Positions 8,488-20,298 of a stretch of 64,000 nt of DNA are shown here, in pieces. The notes below the pieces were generated by a model. It was not told the DNA's origin and made no database searches. It saw only the letters and a program-made list of their open reading frames with translations. Within the stretch, counting starts at the first letter, position 1, and each line of letters starts with the position of its first letter. The position numbers and the translations under genes are program-made. Source of the stretch: Ulva prolifera. Lineage: Eukaryota; Chlorophyta; Ulvophyceae; Ulvales; Ulvaceae. The DNA is taken from positions 5,098,354 to 5,162,353 of the forward strand of contig CM041198.1 of NCBI GenBank assembly GCA_023078555.1, given 5' to 3'.

Positions 8488-11019
8488 GTGCGGTCTTGTG
8501 ATAAGGATATCATTCCTTATATGGCCTTTTTCAGAGACACCTCCGTTGAGGTGTTCCAAGATCTGCTGCGGCAGCAGCGTCCGTGGGGGGTTGAGGTGTA
8601 TGCATACCCTAGGGATGACAAGCTGCGGAAGTTGTCCCAAAGGGGTGTCCTTGCATACTGGGTCGGGGCTGGGCTGGGCCCCAGCATGCAGCGTGTGTAC
8701 TCCCAGGATGTTCCTGGGGGAAGGGTTTTTGTTGTGCGTTTGGTTGTGTGCACTGCGGATCAGATGATCCGCCACGTACGAAAGTACGATGCGTCCGCCG
8801 TTGTGGACAAGAGGGAACCTGAGGAGTTTGCGAACTCCTATACCGTTGCCTTCGAGGGGGACGATGACGGTGAGCGTGTGACTGACGCTGATGTCCCTGC
8901 TTTCGCGGCGGAACACACATATGACGGGGGAGTGTTGCGCCGTCTGCGTGACCAGCTTCACACCCCCCCTGGCCATGGTAGGGCCCCTGTCATGGAAATG
9001 ACATTCCGGCAGGATAACCCTGAGCCTAGTCCTGCTGTGTACTCTCCGCGATTTGGAGATGGCTCCTCTGCGGAGATAATCCGGCGCGACCCTTCTCGGG
9101 CCACACCGGAGATAGCCAGATCAGCTTTGCATCGCACGCGTGCGACATCCAGAGCTGCTGCTCACCCTGACGTCCCTGTCCCCCCTCGTGTGCGCGGCGA
9201 AGTGCATCACCCTGTCGCCACGCCCTCCCGCACTGCGAAATATGTTGTCACGCGCAGTGCTATGTTGCACGACCCTGGTGTAGAAGTTGCGTTCCCTGTT
9301 CAACTGTCTGTCAGTGCGTCTGATGACGACATGGATGAGGATGACGACAGTCCTAGCATCTATGACGACGATGACGAACAGCGCATGGATTACACCGTCT
9401 CAGATGATGAAAGGGCTGCGGCTCATCAGAATCTGGAGGCTCAGCGGGTCCGTTTCGGGAGTAATTCGGCAGCGGCCTCAGCATCTGGCGCGGGGGCAGT
9501 TGCTCAGCCCTTGCGAGGAGCTGAGGCGCCGAGGCCCTTTTGGGAGGATGAGCCAGATGAGGTGGAGACCGGGTCCGAATTAGGGGGAGAGGATCCGGAC
9601 CCCTCAGCCGCAGTTGGGGTTGATTTGCCTGACGAGGTGAGGGCCATTCCAGCCGCCTTGCCTCGCATAAAAATCAATCCTCTTGTACGCAGACGCCTTG
9701 TTCCATTGGCTGCGGATGTAGCAGCTGTGCATTTGCATGAGCCTGCGGGCTCTGACTTTGCTAGCAGTGAGACAATTGTAGCTGCTATTGATGTTTCAAC
9801 TTGCGATCAGGACACATCAGCCGCGGCTGACTGTGGAGTGTCCTGTGCAGGCCTGAAGCCTCAGCATGTGGAGTCTGGTGAGCAGCAGAATGCTCAGCGT
9901 CGTGGGTCGCGCAGAGCAGCTGCCGCCAGGAAGCAGAAGCCTTCCGACCCTGATTTGCCTTCTATGAAGGAAGGACTCGCGGGTCCTGACAGGGATGCAT
10001 GGCTGCGTGCCATGCAGGAGGAGGTAGATGCACTGGGTGAGCACGGAACCTTCGGGTTGTGCTATCTGCCTGCGGGCAAACGGGCTATCTCGGGCAAATG
10101 GGTGCTCAAGATCAAGCGTGGGCCTGCTGGTGAGATTCAGCGGTACAAGGCACGTTATGTAGCGCGTGGTTTTTCTCAGGTAGAAGGTATAGACTTTTTC
10201 GAGACCTGGTCTCATGTTGGTAGTTATGCGACACTGCGTGTGTTGCTGTCAGTTGCTGCTCAGGAAGATTTAGAGATTAGGCATATAGACATTCAGTGCG
10301 CTTTTCTGAATGGTGAGTTAGAAGAAGAAGTGTTCGTTGAACAGCCCCCGTTCTTCACTGACGGGACAGCACATGTGTGGAGATTGCATAAAACCTTGTA
10401 TGGCTTGAAGCAAGCTGCTCGCGAGTGGCATAAAGCTTTAATCAAGGTCTTAGCTGAGATGGGATTTTTATGCGCACAAAGTGATCCCGGACTGTATGTC
10501 AGAACATCCGGTCGCTGTTTTATTTTCTTGTGGGTCGATGACTTGTTCATTTTTAGCAGCTCTGCGGGACTGCAAGAACTTGTCAACGTCATTCTCACGA
10601 AATTCGAAGGCAGAGACCTGGGTGAACTTGCATGGGCACTTGGCACAGAGATCATGCGTGATCGCAAGGCCAAAACAATCATCATGACACAACGAAATAA
10701 AATTCACAACTTGCTTGAAAAGTACAGTATGTCTGACTGTCGCAAGTCTCCCACTCCCTTAGTGCCGCGGCAACAACTAAGGAGTGCGAAAGAGCATCCT
10801 GACCTGGAGAAAGCCAGTGCTGCTGAGCATTCCAGGTTCATGAGTGCTGTAGGAAGTATCCAGTATATTGCAGGAGTGACACGACCTGACCTGAGCTATG
10901 TGGCACATGCCCTGGCCCGGCACATGTCAAGTAGTCTGAAGGAACATTGGTCTGCCGTGCAACATGTTCTGAGATACCTGCAGTCCACAAAGAAGAGCTG
11001 CCCGGACCTGCTTTGCTAG
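8488..11019 (+). pseudogene. copia integrase tail and reverse transcriptase, RNase H lost
   Basis: This 843-residue frame starts with a non-ATG codon and continues the upstream integrase frame. The first ~100 residues include a KLRKLSQRGVLAYWVG-type integrase tail. Residues ~150-490 form a long acidic, low-complexity linker. The copia RT follows: GKWVLKIKRG, YKARYVARGFSQVEGIDF, HIDIQCAFLNGELEEEVFVEQP, LHKTLYGLKQAAREWH and FLWVDDLFIF, the catalytic box near residue 684 with Trp replacing the usual Tyr. It ends soon after VLRYLQSTKKS, where an RNase H should begin. Only ~45 bp separate the stop from the polypurine tract, so RNase H has been deleted. Confidence 0.85.
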
Positions 11020-11064
11020 AGGCTCGTAATAAACTCCAGCTAGTGGAGACGTAGCAGGGTTTAT

Positions 11065-11071
11065 GGGGGAG
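11065..11071 (+). other. Polypurine tract of the copia element
   Basis: GGGGGAG immediately precedes TGTCACAATG, the usual junction between the internal region and the 3' LTR. Confidence 0.55.
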
Positions 11072-11418
11072 TGTCACAATGCATGAGCCTGCGGGCAGCA
11101 GTGTGGTGACAGGTGCACCCATGCACGGACGATCCGCGGATCTAGTGCAGGGGTAAGCCGCCAGCCGAGATTATCTCGATGTAGTGAGAGAGATCCCGCG
11201 AGGGTTTCCCGCCGTAACCTTGTGTGTTCAGTGTGCATATAAGCATGTGCACACTGAGATCTGTAACCATTTCTCCTTACTGTTTCCCGGTGCTAGCACT
11301 CTCCTTATAGCGTTCCTCGGTTCTACCTCTGTGCGCAGCAGGTATGGAACGCTGGCTGCCCTTACCTGACCTGTACGAAAGACTGCGCGTCTGACCTGAC
11401 AAAGAGCATTTTCTGACA
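11072..11418 (+). repeat. Probable 3' LTR of the copia element
   Basis: It begins TGTCACAATG after the polypurine tract and probably ends at TTCTGACA (11418), giving TGTCA/TGACA termini and ~347 bp; an earlier TGACA at 11397-11401 is the alternative. A TATA-like GCATATAAG near 11236 and a pyrimidine-rich 3' part fit promoter and U5 regions. The 5' LTR is absent, so the limits are untested. Confidence 0.45.
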
Positions 11419-12105
11419 CGTGGTTACTCATAGATACCTGTTCGAATGCAAGCGCGAGTGGAAGCGTCATACCGTAAGTTTAGTTGGGCGAAATGTTAAG
11501 TATGTGTGCGGAGTACTTAGCACATGACGCCTGAGATCTGGGATCACACCTGCATGGTCAGTATCTGAGTCAGATACTTGAGCCATGACCTTGTTCGACC
11601 TATACAGAGAGCTGGAATGTGTCTTCTTATTCGCGGGCTGGTGACTACCACGTGTCACCCCGTGCGTGCATTCGCATGTGCACCTGCCTTGTGCGCCACG
11701 AGGCACTTTCACAACAAGTAAAGCCGATCTATGCAGTGGCCGGGCCAATAGTATATCAACATGGCTGAGAAACTACTCTCTGCATGTCACGTAATGTGCA
11801 TCAGAGCAGAATTTGAGTAAGTTCGGTAGGTTGTGCGACATGTTGAAGGTGGATCCCGCTGATAAGATGGTTTTTGTTGCACAAAATAGAAATGCTGAAG
11901 CAGTGGAGGCTTGTGAGGAGGAAGTCTTGGTAGCTGGAATAGAGGATCATGTGCTCCATGAGGGTTCACATACAGTAGTGGAAGAAATTGAGTAAATACT
12001 GTATCTTATGTGAGGTCATTATGTAGCAATACATGCCATACCATGATAGAACGTGCGCTGTCGCTATGAACCTGCCTGCACACCCCGTCCGAGGTGAAAC
12101 TGGCC
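11419..12105. other. Intergenic stretch, no gene recognised
   Basis: Only short frames occur; a plus-strand 60-residue acidic frame at 11813-11995 is the best but has no recognisable features. Confidence 0.45.
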
Positions 12106-12209
12106 GATCCGAGGTCACCTCGCACGGATCCGAGGTCACCTCGTACGATTCCGAGGTCACCTCGTACGATTCCGAGGTCACCTCGTACGATTCCGAGGTC
12201 ACCTCGGGT
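12106..12209. repeat. Tandem array of palindromic ~21-bp repeats
   Basis: About five units of 20-21 bp. Each contains CGAGGTCACCTCG, a 6-bp inverted repeat around a single C. The central units are identical and the first two differ by one or two bases. It lies just past the point where LRR paralogue A (minus strand) loses its C-terminus. There are no unique spacers, so it is not CRISPR-like. Confidence 0.9.
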
Positions 12210-12212
12210 AAC

Positions 12213-12239
12213 CTCGTGCCACCTCGACCTCGGCACGAG
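12213..12239. repeat. Inverted repeat next to the palindromic array
   Basis: CTCGTGCC and its exact reverse complement GGCACGAG flank an 11-nt loop that again contains ACCTCGACCTC, directly after the 21-bp array. Confidence 0.65.
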
Positions 12240-12249
12240 ACGAGTTTAC

Positions 12250-14452
12250 TTAAAACCTAGACTTTGTGACGTCCCTATGCAAGAGGGCACACGCGGCGAG
12301 CACCGCCGGCCCGACGAGGCGCTCCTGCAGGGCTGACCCGTTAGCGTCGACTCGCAGCTCCCGCAGACCTGCCGGAGCTGCGGCAGAATGGCCACGAGGG
12401 CTGCGCGCATGCGCTCCGGCCACAGCTGCGGCGCAGACCCATGAGCGTGTGTGTGCCACAGCAAGGCGCGCAAGCGCCGTCAGCGGCCTCAGTGAGCGTA
12501 GGAGGTCGGCAGCCTGACTCGCGTGCGGCACATTCGTGCGCAGGTTGATGTCGAGTTCCGTCAGCCCCACGAGTCGTGAGAGGCCTGTGGCGACCACGCA
12601 TGCCGTGTCCATCTCTGCATCCGCCTGCAGCCCCAGCTGCATGTCGATGATCGGATCGAAGAGGATAACGTCGGGGACGGTGCGGGCAAGGCGGCGGAGG
12701 GCCGTCAGGGTGCCGAGCGCGCTGCTGAATGTGTGCGCATGCTTCTTGAGCAGATCCGCCTTGAACCGCAGCTCCAGGCTCTCACGTGCAGCGCAGTCAG
12801 ACAAGGTGTCTAGAATCGCAGACAAGCCGCCTACGAGGTGGTGGCCAACCCCACGATCCACGCTCACGTGACCGATGCCGCCGACAGCAACGTCGGAGAG
12901 GGCGCGCATGGCCGGCACGGCCGCCGCGAGGGTGCGCAAAGCGCAGCAGTCTTCCGCGGTGGAGGGCACCGTGCGGAGGAGGCGGAGGCTGCGGAGGGTG
13001 GTGTAGCGCGCAACCGCACGCATGAGCGCCTCCATCGCCCGCTGTGGCAGGTGGTTGTCGGTTGCATCAAGGGCGCAAAGACTGGGGAGGGCAGCAAGTG
13101 CGACCGACAGGGCATCCACGGCAACCCCTGAGAGCGCCGCGCCGCTGACGTCGAGCGCTGTGAGCGCGGTGAGGGCGGTGAGGGTGGTGAAGGAGATGGC
13201 GGGAGCCCGGGGGAAAATCGCGTCAGCGAAGCTGAGGTTGGTGAGGGGTGGGAGCAACGGGAGCGCATCTATGGCCGCCTGGAGCGCGGGTGGGGGCAGG
13301 CGGAGGATGGTGAGGGTGCGGTGGGTGTCGGTGGAGGGGTGGTGGGCGCGGAGGACGGGGGCGTGGAAGGGGGGCGGGAGGTGGAGGAGGGCGTGGGGGA
13401 GGGGCACGAGCGAGAGCACGACGAGCTGTAGATGCTCTGGGAGGCCCACCACCTACACACACGTGAGTTGTCATGAGTCGTCCGTGCTGTGACCTCCAGA
13501 GATGCACATTCTTGTGTTACGGAGGTAAGTTGCTCGCTGGCTGTCATGGGCATCATGATTGACTAGACTGCAGTCTAGGCAATCTCTCGCACGCGGTGGA
13601 ATTGCAGCGCATAGGTAGTGTTTCGTGCGTCACATCACACGGCTGGAAAGTTCCACACACCTGGTCATGCACAGCCTGGGCAATGGTGCGCTCTTCTCGA
13701 TGCATGTGGGTGGCCAGGGCGGCTACGGCCTGGGCCTTGGTGGTGTCGTCAAATCAGCAGGTCTGCAGTCTGCAACAACCCGAGCCAGTGAGACCGAGAG
13801 CGTGGAGGTGCGTGTGGCTGCTGGTTGCACAGCTAAATCAGAAAAGACGGCAACGTCATCTGTACACATTCACCACATGATCACGATGCTTCTCTGCTCT
13901 TGATCACCAAGCAAATTGCAAGCTGTACACATCCGCCATGCTGTAAAACCCCTGAATGCGGCAGTACATGTTGTGCACTGCGTGTCTGTTCATGTCAGTG
14001 CTCTTTACAAGGCATTGCAACGCCAACGGGTGGACAGTAGGAGGACAGGGGAAGCACAGAGAAGCCAACCAGTATAAGTCCACGATCGGCTCTGACTCTT
14101 GCAATGCAACATGCACGCCTGTGCCGGGGTGGTTTTCTCAACTGCAGCAGTCCCATCAGCAGCAGTGGAGCTGGAGATTGCACCGCCGTTCTGAGCAACA
14201 TCAAACCCGCTTTCAAGATATTTATTCACGTATTGCAGCCATTCACGTACACCATGGAGCCATGCGAAGCAGTCCTCTTGACTGACAGGTGATAGCTTCT
14301 TCCGGTGACGCAGAGCTGTTGCGGATGTCTTGCAGCAGCTTGCTCCGTGATACGCACTCTGGCGGCACAGGTAGACCACCTGACGTTCCAACGACGACTT
14401 TCAAGCCCGTGGACTCTGTTCTGATGGCGATCGTCGGACCTGACGTCGTCAT
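12250..14452 (-). pseudogene. BTB-LRR paralogue A, broken
   Basis: The gene has the same three-exon plan as D. Exon 1 starts at ATG 14452 (MTTSGPTIAIRTESTG ... VSRSKLLQDI) but shifts frame after SASPEEAIT; the rest (SQEDCFAWLHGVREW) lies in another frame. Exon 2 (13661-13769, acceptor TTGCAG, donor GTGTGT) is 109 nt instead of 108 because of one extra T after the LLI codons. Exon 3 begins at 13452 after GTGTGTAG and reads LPEHLQLVVLSLVPLPHALLHLP, then ribonuclease-inhibitor-type LRRs. Around 12380-12450 two compensating frame changes alter the protein locally, and the frame then leaves the family after GPAVLAACAL, about 270 residues short of D. Three separate lesions make it a pseudogene, although its LRR frame alone is still 400 codons long. 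Confidence 0.75.
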
Positions 14453-15825
14453 TGCAAGCTACCGAGGACTGCTGCAGCACACCCTGTGTTGAATTTGATT
14501 CATCTTGACTCTACTGAACCTCATCATATCCATTTCCCGCTGCAGGTGCTGTGCACACGCTCCTAACGAGTCATGCACCGCATGCTGCCAGGATCGCGTC
14601 GAGCGGCGAGCTGATTGTGGCGAACAAACTAAACGGCGCCATCACGGCATCGAATGCCACGCAGCAGGTACCATTGTACCTCCTGCGTGATGGGTCGACC
14701 TGCCATCGCACTTCCCAACCGCAGCAAAGTGCTGTGCATGCTGTGGCATTTCGTGCACACCCCGTAGCCACTTTAAGCCAGTTTGAGAAGGTCGCATCGG
14801 CCCCACGACAATTATGAGTGTGATTGTGCCTCACGATGGCTCGCGTCTATACAGTGTCTCCTTGGCTGACGTTGGCTATCGTTAGCTCAGCCTGTCACGA
14901 TTGTGTCGTCGGGGGTCGAGACCTCGAACACATCTCTTGCCAATGCACTACCGTGCTGACAATTAAAGGGTGTTGTGTGCCAAGAAGGAGTACACGGAGT
15001 ATACAAGCTAAAAGATGCTTCATTGTACTCTGGATGCATAGCAGTGGCCCTTTACACAGAGAGGCTCCCTCAAGCACGCTCCGTAAAGCCAAAACACTGT
15101 CCCCTGTCCACTCCGCAGCCCTAGTGCACCAGGAGCTCACACAGGGACAGGAACTAGTCAAGCCGCACTACTGACCACGTCAAGCTACACAGAGGCCGCA
15201 CCTCTGCAACGCTCTCACTCTTACCAGCCAACATGACGTGTACTCAGGTTCCGCGAGGTACACAAGGTGGGGGTGCCTGCTGGCCAAGCACGGCAGTGAG
15301 GGCACTGCGAATGAGGTCCACCTTGGCCGCGTTCTGCCAACAACTGCCGGAGCGGTTGTGTGGGCTACCAGCATACTTTCGACACGTGAGTTCCGTCAGC
15401 AGCGGACTTGCACTGAGGGGATCAGCAGCCTGCCGCGCACGCGCTCCTGACATCATGCACTTGTGAAGGCACCTATGTGCCGTGCAACACTGCATCGATG
15501 GCATGGCGTTGCAGGCCACAATTCACCGTGCAGGGCGGGCTCCTCTGAGTCCGCGGCAGCATGCCGATCATAGCGGATATGCTGATTCATGCAGCGCTGA
15601 CGGTGCTGTTGAATGTTGGAGTGACTAGACAGACAGGATGTCAGTGTCGTGAGCGGGCTTGGCACAGAGAAGCCGTCCAGATTCAAACACTATGCGGTCT
15701 CTTCTTGAGGTGTGCAAAACGCTGCTGGGCTGGAGCGGGCTGGAGCGCATGGCGAGCGTGCGTGTGCTATCAACAACTTCGCTCACAAAAAAAAAGTCAC
15801 AGCCTTCTCCCGCCTCTGGACTCTC
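14453..15825. other. Spacer between BTB-LRR copies A and B
   Basis: The plus strand at ~14575-14820 (SGELIVANKLNGAITASNATQQ) resembles segments at the same place upstream of copies C and D, so it belongs to the duplicated unit and may be a remnant of a divergently transcribed gene. The rest has no recognisable gene; a minus-strand frame at 15244-15519 (AAKVDLIRSALTAVLG) has some coding character but no partner exons that I could join. Confidence 0.4.
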
Positions 15826-18747
15826 TCAGTCCTGCTCAAATCTAACATCGTGGCATGCCGCAGACTCCGCCGCTGCAGCCACGACCTGCTGCTTCTCTGC
15901 AGCACCCACCACCCCATACAGCCGTAGCGACCGCAGATGTGGCAAACCGCGTACGAGCTCAGCGACCTGCGCCACCTGATCCGGCTGCGCCACATGCACA
16001 ATCAACGTCCGCAGGGGCAGCGGCGCCAGCGCCGCCATGCATGCCGAATGCTCTGCCTCAGGGTACCCCATCAGGCAGAGCTGCCGCAGGTGCGGGGTCG
16101 CGGGGAGGACGTGCGCCGCAAGGCCCGCCACATCCCCTCCGCAGTGTATGCTGCACTGCAGCGACGTCAGCGCTGCGGCGCCCCCCAGCCCGGAAGGCAT
16201 CAGGCGCTGCGCGGCCGCGGCTCCGTCGGCGAAGAACGAAACGTCGACCGCGAGCTCGCGCAGGGGCGCAATGCACGAGACTCCTCGGAGGATGTCACAC
16301 ACCGGGCCGCCGACCTTGATAGCTGTCGAACAGATGGACAGCCGGTGCAGGGCGGTGAAGGCTGCAAGGTTGTAGGCGAATGGCGCGAGCCAGAGGTCAT
16401 GCCACTCGTCGATGCACACGTCGAGGGTGCGGACAAACCGCAGGAGGGGCAGATACGGCGAGAGGAAGTCGACGTCGGCGAGTTCATCGGCGTAGGCATC
16501 TCCATCGAGGCCGTAATTAACGACCGCGTAGAGGTCGATCGAGAGGCGCTGGATGTGGGATGCGGCGAGTATGGCCGTCACGAGGCGGCCGCTGCCGGCC
16601 GCGACGGCCTGCACGGGGAGGTGGAGCGTGCGCAGCTGGGGCATCGTGGTGGCTACGAGGTCCACAAGCGTGGCGACGGAGGCCGCACGTGGGGCGAACG
16701 TGGAGCAGTGGCAGCGCAGCTCAGTCAGCGCATGCATGTGCGGCAGCGCGCCGAGCACGACGGCGGCCTGGAACGGCGCATCTGCAGACTGGAGGCGGCC
16801 GTCGCGCAGATGCATGGACAGCACGCGCAGGCCGGTGAGCGCGGACAGGTGTGAAAGGGCGGGGGCGGCCTGGCGCCTCGCGAAAGTGAGGCCACAGGTG
16901 TCGAGCTTGAGGGCGGAGAGCTGAGTCAGCGCGCCGAGCGCGCGGCCGAGGATGTCGCGCTCGCCGCCCCACGTCTGCTGCGCATACGTGCTGTGCATGA
17001 TGGGTGCGCCGAGGTGCGGCACCGCGAGGTCGAGGCGGGAGAGGCGTGAGAGGCGCAGCAGCGCGGCCGCGAAGCGCGGGACGAGGTCGACTGCGAGCTT
17101 GAACTGCGAAAACTCGAGCGTGAGGGTGGCCATGCATGGGAGGTGCGTGAGGGCCTCGAGCAGCGCAACGGCGCCGGTGGAGAGGGCGTGGTCGGGGCGG
17201 GTGTGGCGGGCGGCGCCGACGCTGCCGACGTCGAGGGTCTCCAGGCGCGTCAGGGTGGACACGGCGGCGGCCAGGATGCAGACGCTGTCGCAGCCGGGCA
17301 CGTTGAGGCGGATTGCGGACAGGAGGTTGAGGGTGGCGAGGTAGGTGCAGCGGCCGAGCGAGGGCGCGAGCGCATGCATGGCCGGCGGGGTGATGCTATT
17401 GGCGCTGAGGTCTAGGGCGGCGAGGGCCGGGAGGGCGGGGATTACCGCGGCGAGCGTGGCGGTGGCGGCGAACGAGAGTGCGGCGTCATGGAGGTTGAGG
17501 CTGGTGAGGGCCGGAAGAGCGGAGAGGAGGGGGGCCAGGGCGTTGGTGGGGCGGGGCAGGGTGAGGGCGGTGAGGGAGAGCGTGTGGAGGTGTGTGATAG
17601 CGCGGGCGGCGAGGAGGGCGGGGGTGACGGCCGCAGGGGGGAGGCTCTGGAGGTGGAGGGTGTGGTGGGTGTCGGTGGAGGGGTGATGGGCGCGGAGGGC
17701 GGGGGCGTGGAGGTCGGGTGGAAGGTGCAGGAGGGCGTGGGGGATCGGCAGGCGCTCAAGCACGGCGAGTTGAAGGTGCTTGGGTAGGGCGTGTAGGGCC
17801 TGCGGACGGATTATGTGATCAGCAATGCCTCTGTGGCTACAGGCGTTGGGGCTGATCGCTGGTCGCTCGCCTGAGGTAGCTGAGAGCGTGCCTCAGGACA
17901 AAGCAGGTCATGTGAATGCCAGTAACAGTAAAAACTTTCGTGACGTGTGTGTCTAGCATGACGTGGGTTGGGGGGCGTGTCCGAGAGTTGCTGGCCGACG
18001 GACGCGATGAATTAGTTCGCTCGCGAGACTGTCCAGCTTCGCTGATGTCTGTGTGCAAACGTCACAGCAGTCTCCAGCGCAGGGTGTAAGGAGCTCGTGC
18101 CTTTTGGGCAGCATCCGCCGCAGTGCCAAGCTGTCGCAGGGCGCTGGCAAGCTGCTCAGCTGCTACGCCCTTCGTCTCTTCGTCGATCAGCACGTCTGCC
18201 GCCTACAGGTGACACGTTCCGTTGGCGAACAACCGCCTTTTGGTTTTTTTTTCTACTTTTAGTACATAGGCACACGCTCTCTTCGCAGAAAGGCTGGGCG
18301 AGCAGCGGAAAAGCGCTAGCCACACATGAACTGGGAACAGACCATCATGAGCGTGCACAGCTCGCCTGCGCAGAGATCATCAGCCCCATCCTCTTCCAGT
18401 GGCTGTTGATATATACCAGGTAAATGTGATGTTACCTGCAGCAGCATGGCACGTCGTCACTGTGGCATGATCTGGTGCCAAAGACTACCCTTCCAGCGTG
18501 AGCAAGGCATTGTGACGGCAGACGGGGGAGGGCGACGGACGTATGCATGCCATAGCATAAATGCTTCTTCACTGAGCGGCAGCGTGGTGTCTCCTCGTTC
18601 TGTAGCAGCGAGGGCGACGTCCAGCAGCAGTTTGCTCCGCGAGATCAGTTCGTCTGGCACGACCTGGTGCTCGCCACAGCTGCGACATAGCTGCACGCCT
18701 AGTGGACTCAGCTTCACCCAGGATGTGGTTGCGCTTGCTGATGCCAT
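15826..18747 (-). CDS. BTB/POZ-LRR protein, paralogue B (three exons)
   Basis: Proposed exons: 18489-18747 (ATG at 18747, MASASATTSWVKL ... ISRSKLLLDVALAAT ... LPLSEEAF), 18101-18195 (DVLIDEETKGVAAEQLASAL) and 15826-17799 (LRR exon, acceptor GTCCGCAG). The joined frame is 2328 nt, 775 residues. Exons 1 and 2 together resemble a BTB/POZ (SKP1-like) fold. Exon 3 opens with an F-box-like helix (LPKHLQLAVLERLPIPHALLHLPP) and continues as ~600 residues of leucine-rich repeats of the ribonuclease-inhibitor kind. BTB-LRR proteins of this type are expected to be substrate adaptors for cullin-RING ubiquitin ligases, an inference from architecture only. Exon 1 is shorter than in D, and the exon 2 donor would be the rare GC type (AAG/GCACGA). 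Either point may mean the 5' part is imperfect. The LRR frame itself is unbroken. Confidence 0.65.
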
Positions 18748-19626
18748 CGCCCGGCCCCTTTCCGTACCGACCGGTGCCGTGATTACAGCTGCTGCCAGGT
18801 CGTGTGGAGGTGCCACAGTGTGCACGGCCCGTATCTTGTGCAATTACATTGGCCATCGCAATTGCTGCAGGCAGAAGGTAGCACTGGCCGCAAACATGGG
18901 GATGTTGAAGTCGTTGACCGGCACGCAGCGCAGTCGTCGAAACAATAGCACAATCTACAGGTTACCAGATGGTGATGTTGCTTCGGATGGGATTCGGTTT
19001 CGGTGTTTGTTTTCTCCCGTTCACTCTTTTGTAATGTACCGGTTACCAGATACGCCTAGATCTATCTCTAGAGCGGCGCGTGCAACTGTTGAATAGACAT
19101 GGGTAGACATGGGTATGTAGCACGATCGCGAGTAGCACGCATGGAGCGATCGTCTAAGTAGCAGTCCTTCGACATAAGACGTGGTACTGGAATGTTCTTC
19201 CTGCACCAAGCTGGGGTGTCCAACCATTATCTCTGCGCATGCTGCACGCTTGCTGCACTACTACGAACGAGGAGCTGAACGAGATGAAGCACCGAGTTCG
19301 CTAGAGTACGCGGTACGCGTACCGGCGTCGCCGCCGCAGACAATCCAACTCTGCCGCAGCCGCCATCTATGGATATACGAGCCTGGGTTGGGTGAGCATG
19401 ATTCAAGTCGACTTTCGCCTACCCCGTCCGACCAGAGTGCCAGCTGCAGCTGTGCGCATGCAGTGCTGTGGATCAGTGCGCACGCTCTTGTAGCTAGCTA
19501 GCTAGAGCTCGTAATACCTCGGTGGGTCATCAAAGCCCCACACGGTTGATGAAACGACGTGAAGATGCACGACCTCGACCGGAATCGTCGGTCAAACGTG
19601 CAGCACAAGCTCTTTGTCTAGCCATG
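18748..19626. other. Spacer upstream of BTB-LRR copy B
   Basis: No gene is recognised. It presumably holds the promoter of copy B. A short CTAG microsatellite lies near 19491-19505. Confidence 0.4.
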
Positions 19627-20298
19627 CATAATCACACCTGGCATGTACATCCACGTGGGGCAAGGCAGGTTTGGCAGTACTCACGGTCCCGTCTGATGAC
19701 CTCTCGCCGCTCACAGGCCGTCCGGCCTGAGCAGTGGGGTGCCCCTCGGGAGCCCCGTCCGCTTGACGCCACCAACCGATGGCCTTGAGATCTGACTCCG
19801 CTAGGCTGGATCCAATTGGCGTGCGGGATGCCTTTGTTGGCATGTGCAGGGATTGCGGAGACGGCTTGGGCAATGCATTGTCCTGGGTGCGGTGCGGTGC
19901 GGCGTGGGCCGGCGAGGCTACGCGGCGGTGTGCCGGGCTGGCGTGGTTTGCTGTGGCTGGGGGGGTGGGGTCTGGGGCTAGGGCGGCCCCCAGCAATCGG
20001 GCGGCCATGATGGGCGGCCTCAGGCAGCAGTGTGTTAGGCGTGGCCCTGTCGTAGAGAGGCGGGCGTTGTGGTGTTGGCGGTTGTGTTGCTGTGTGTGGG
20101 CCGTGGGGTCTGTGCGTGCGTGTATGGGTGTGTGGGTGTACACATGTGTGCTTGGCGGTCTGCGGATCTGTGTGGTTTGCTGCGCCGGTGATGGGTCTCT
20201 GGCCATGGTGAGTGTCGCGTGCGTGGGTGTTTGCTTCGTCTGTTTGCTTCTTCCGCGGTGCTGCCTTTGTCCTTGTAACATAATCACACCTGGCATGT
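19627..20298 (+). mobile_element. 5'-truncated LINE copy 1 with 20-bp target-site duplication
   Basis: A 632-bp insert (19647-20278) is flanked by a perfect 20-bp direct repeat at 19627-19646 and 20279-20298. Its 3' end is GCTGCCTTTGTCCTTGTAA, shared with four other sites in the window. Long perfect target-site duplication, a constant 3' end and a variable 5' end are the marks of LINE retrotransposition with 5' truncation. There is no poly-A tail; the end carries TGTAA, the green-algal polyadenylation signal. The Cys-rich plus-strand frame inside it has no recognisable domain and is probably not a host gene. Confidence 0.8.

Larger units (their letters stand above)
7879..11418 (+). mobile_element. 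Ty1/copia LTR retrotransposon, 5'-truncated and damaged
   Basis: The element starts within the integrase: a TAG at 7876 closes the frame upstream and neither gag nor the first integrase Asp is found. It continues through integrase, a long acidic linker and reverse transcriptase, then a polypurine tract (11065-11071) and a probable 3' LTR. The integrase and RT parts lie in the same frame, separated only by a TGA at 8455-8457. The RNase H domain is missing. It cannot be autonomous. Confidence 0.85.

Noticed and set aside
12106-12209. CRISPR-like array
   Set aside because: The repeats are contiguous, without unique spacers, and lie in a eukaryotic genome with introns and retrotransposons.
15855-16854. 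Arg-rich plus-strand frames
   Set aside because: They are antisense to the LRR exon of copy B; the composition reflects GC-rich complement.
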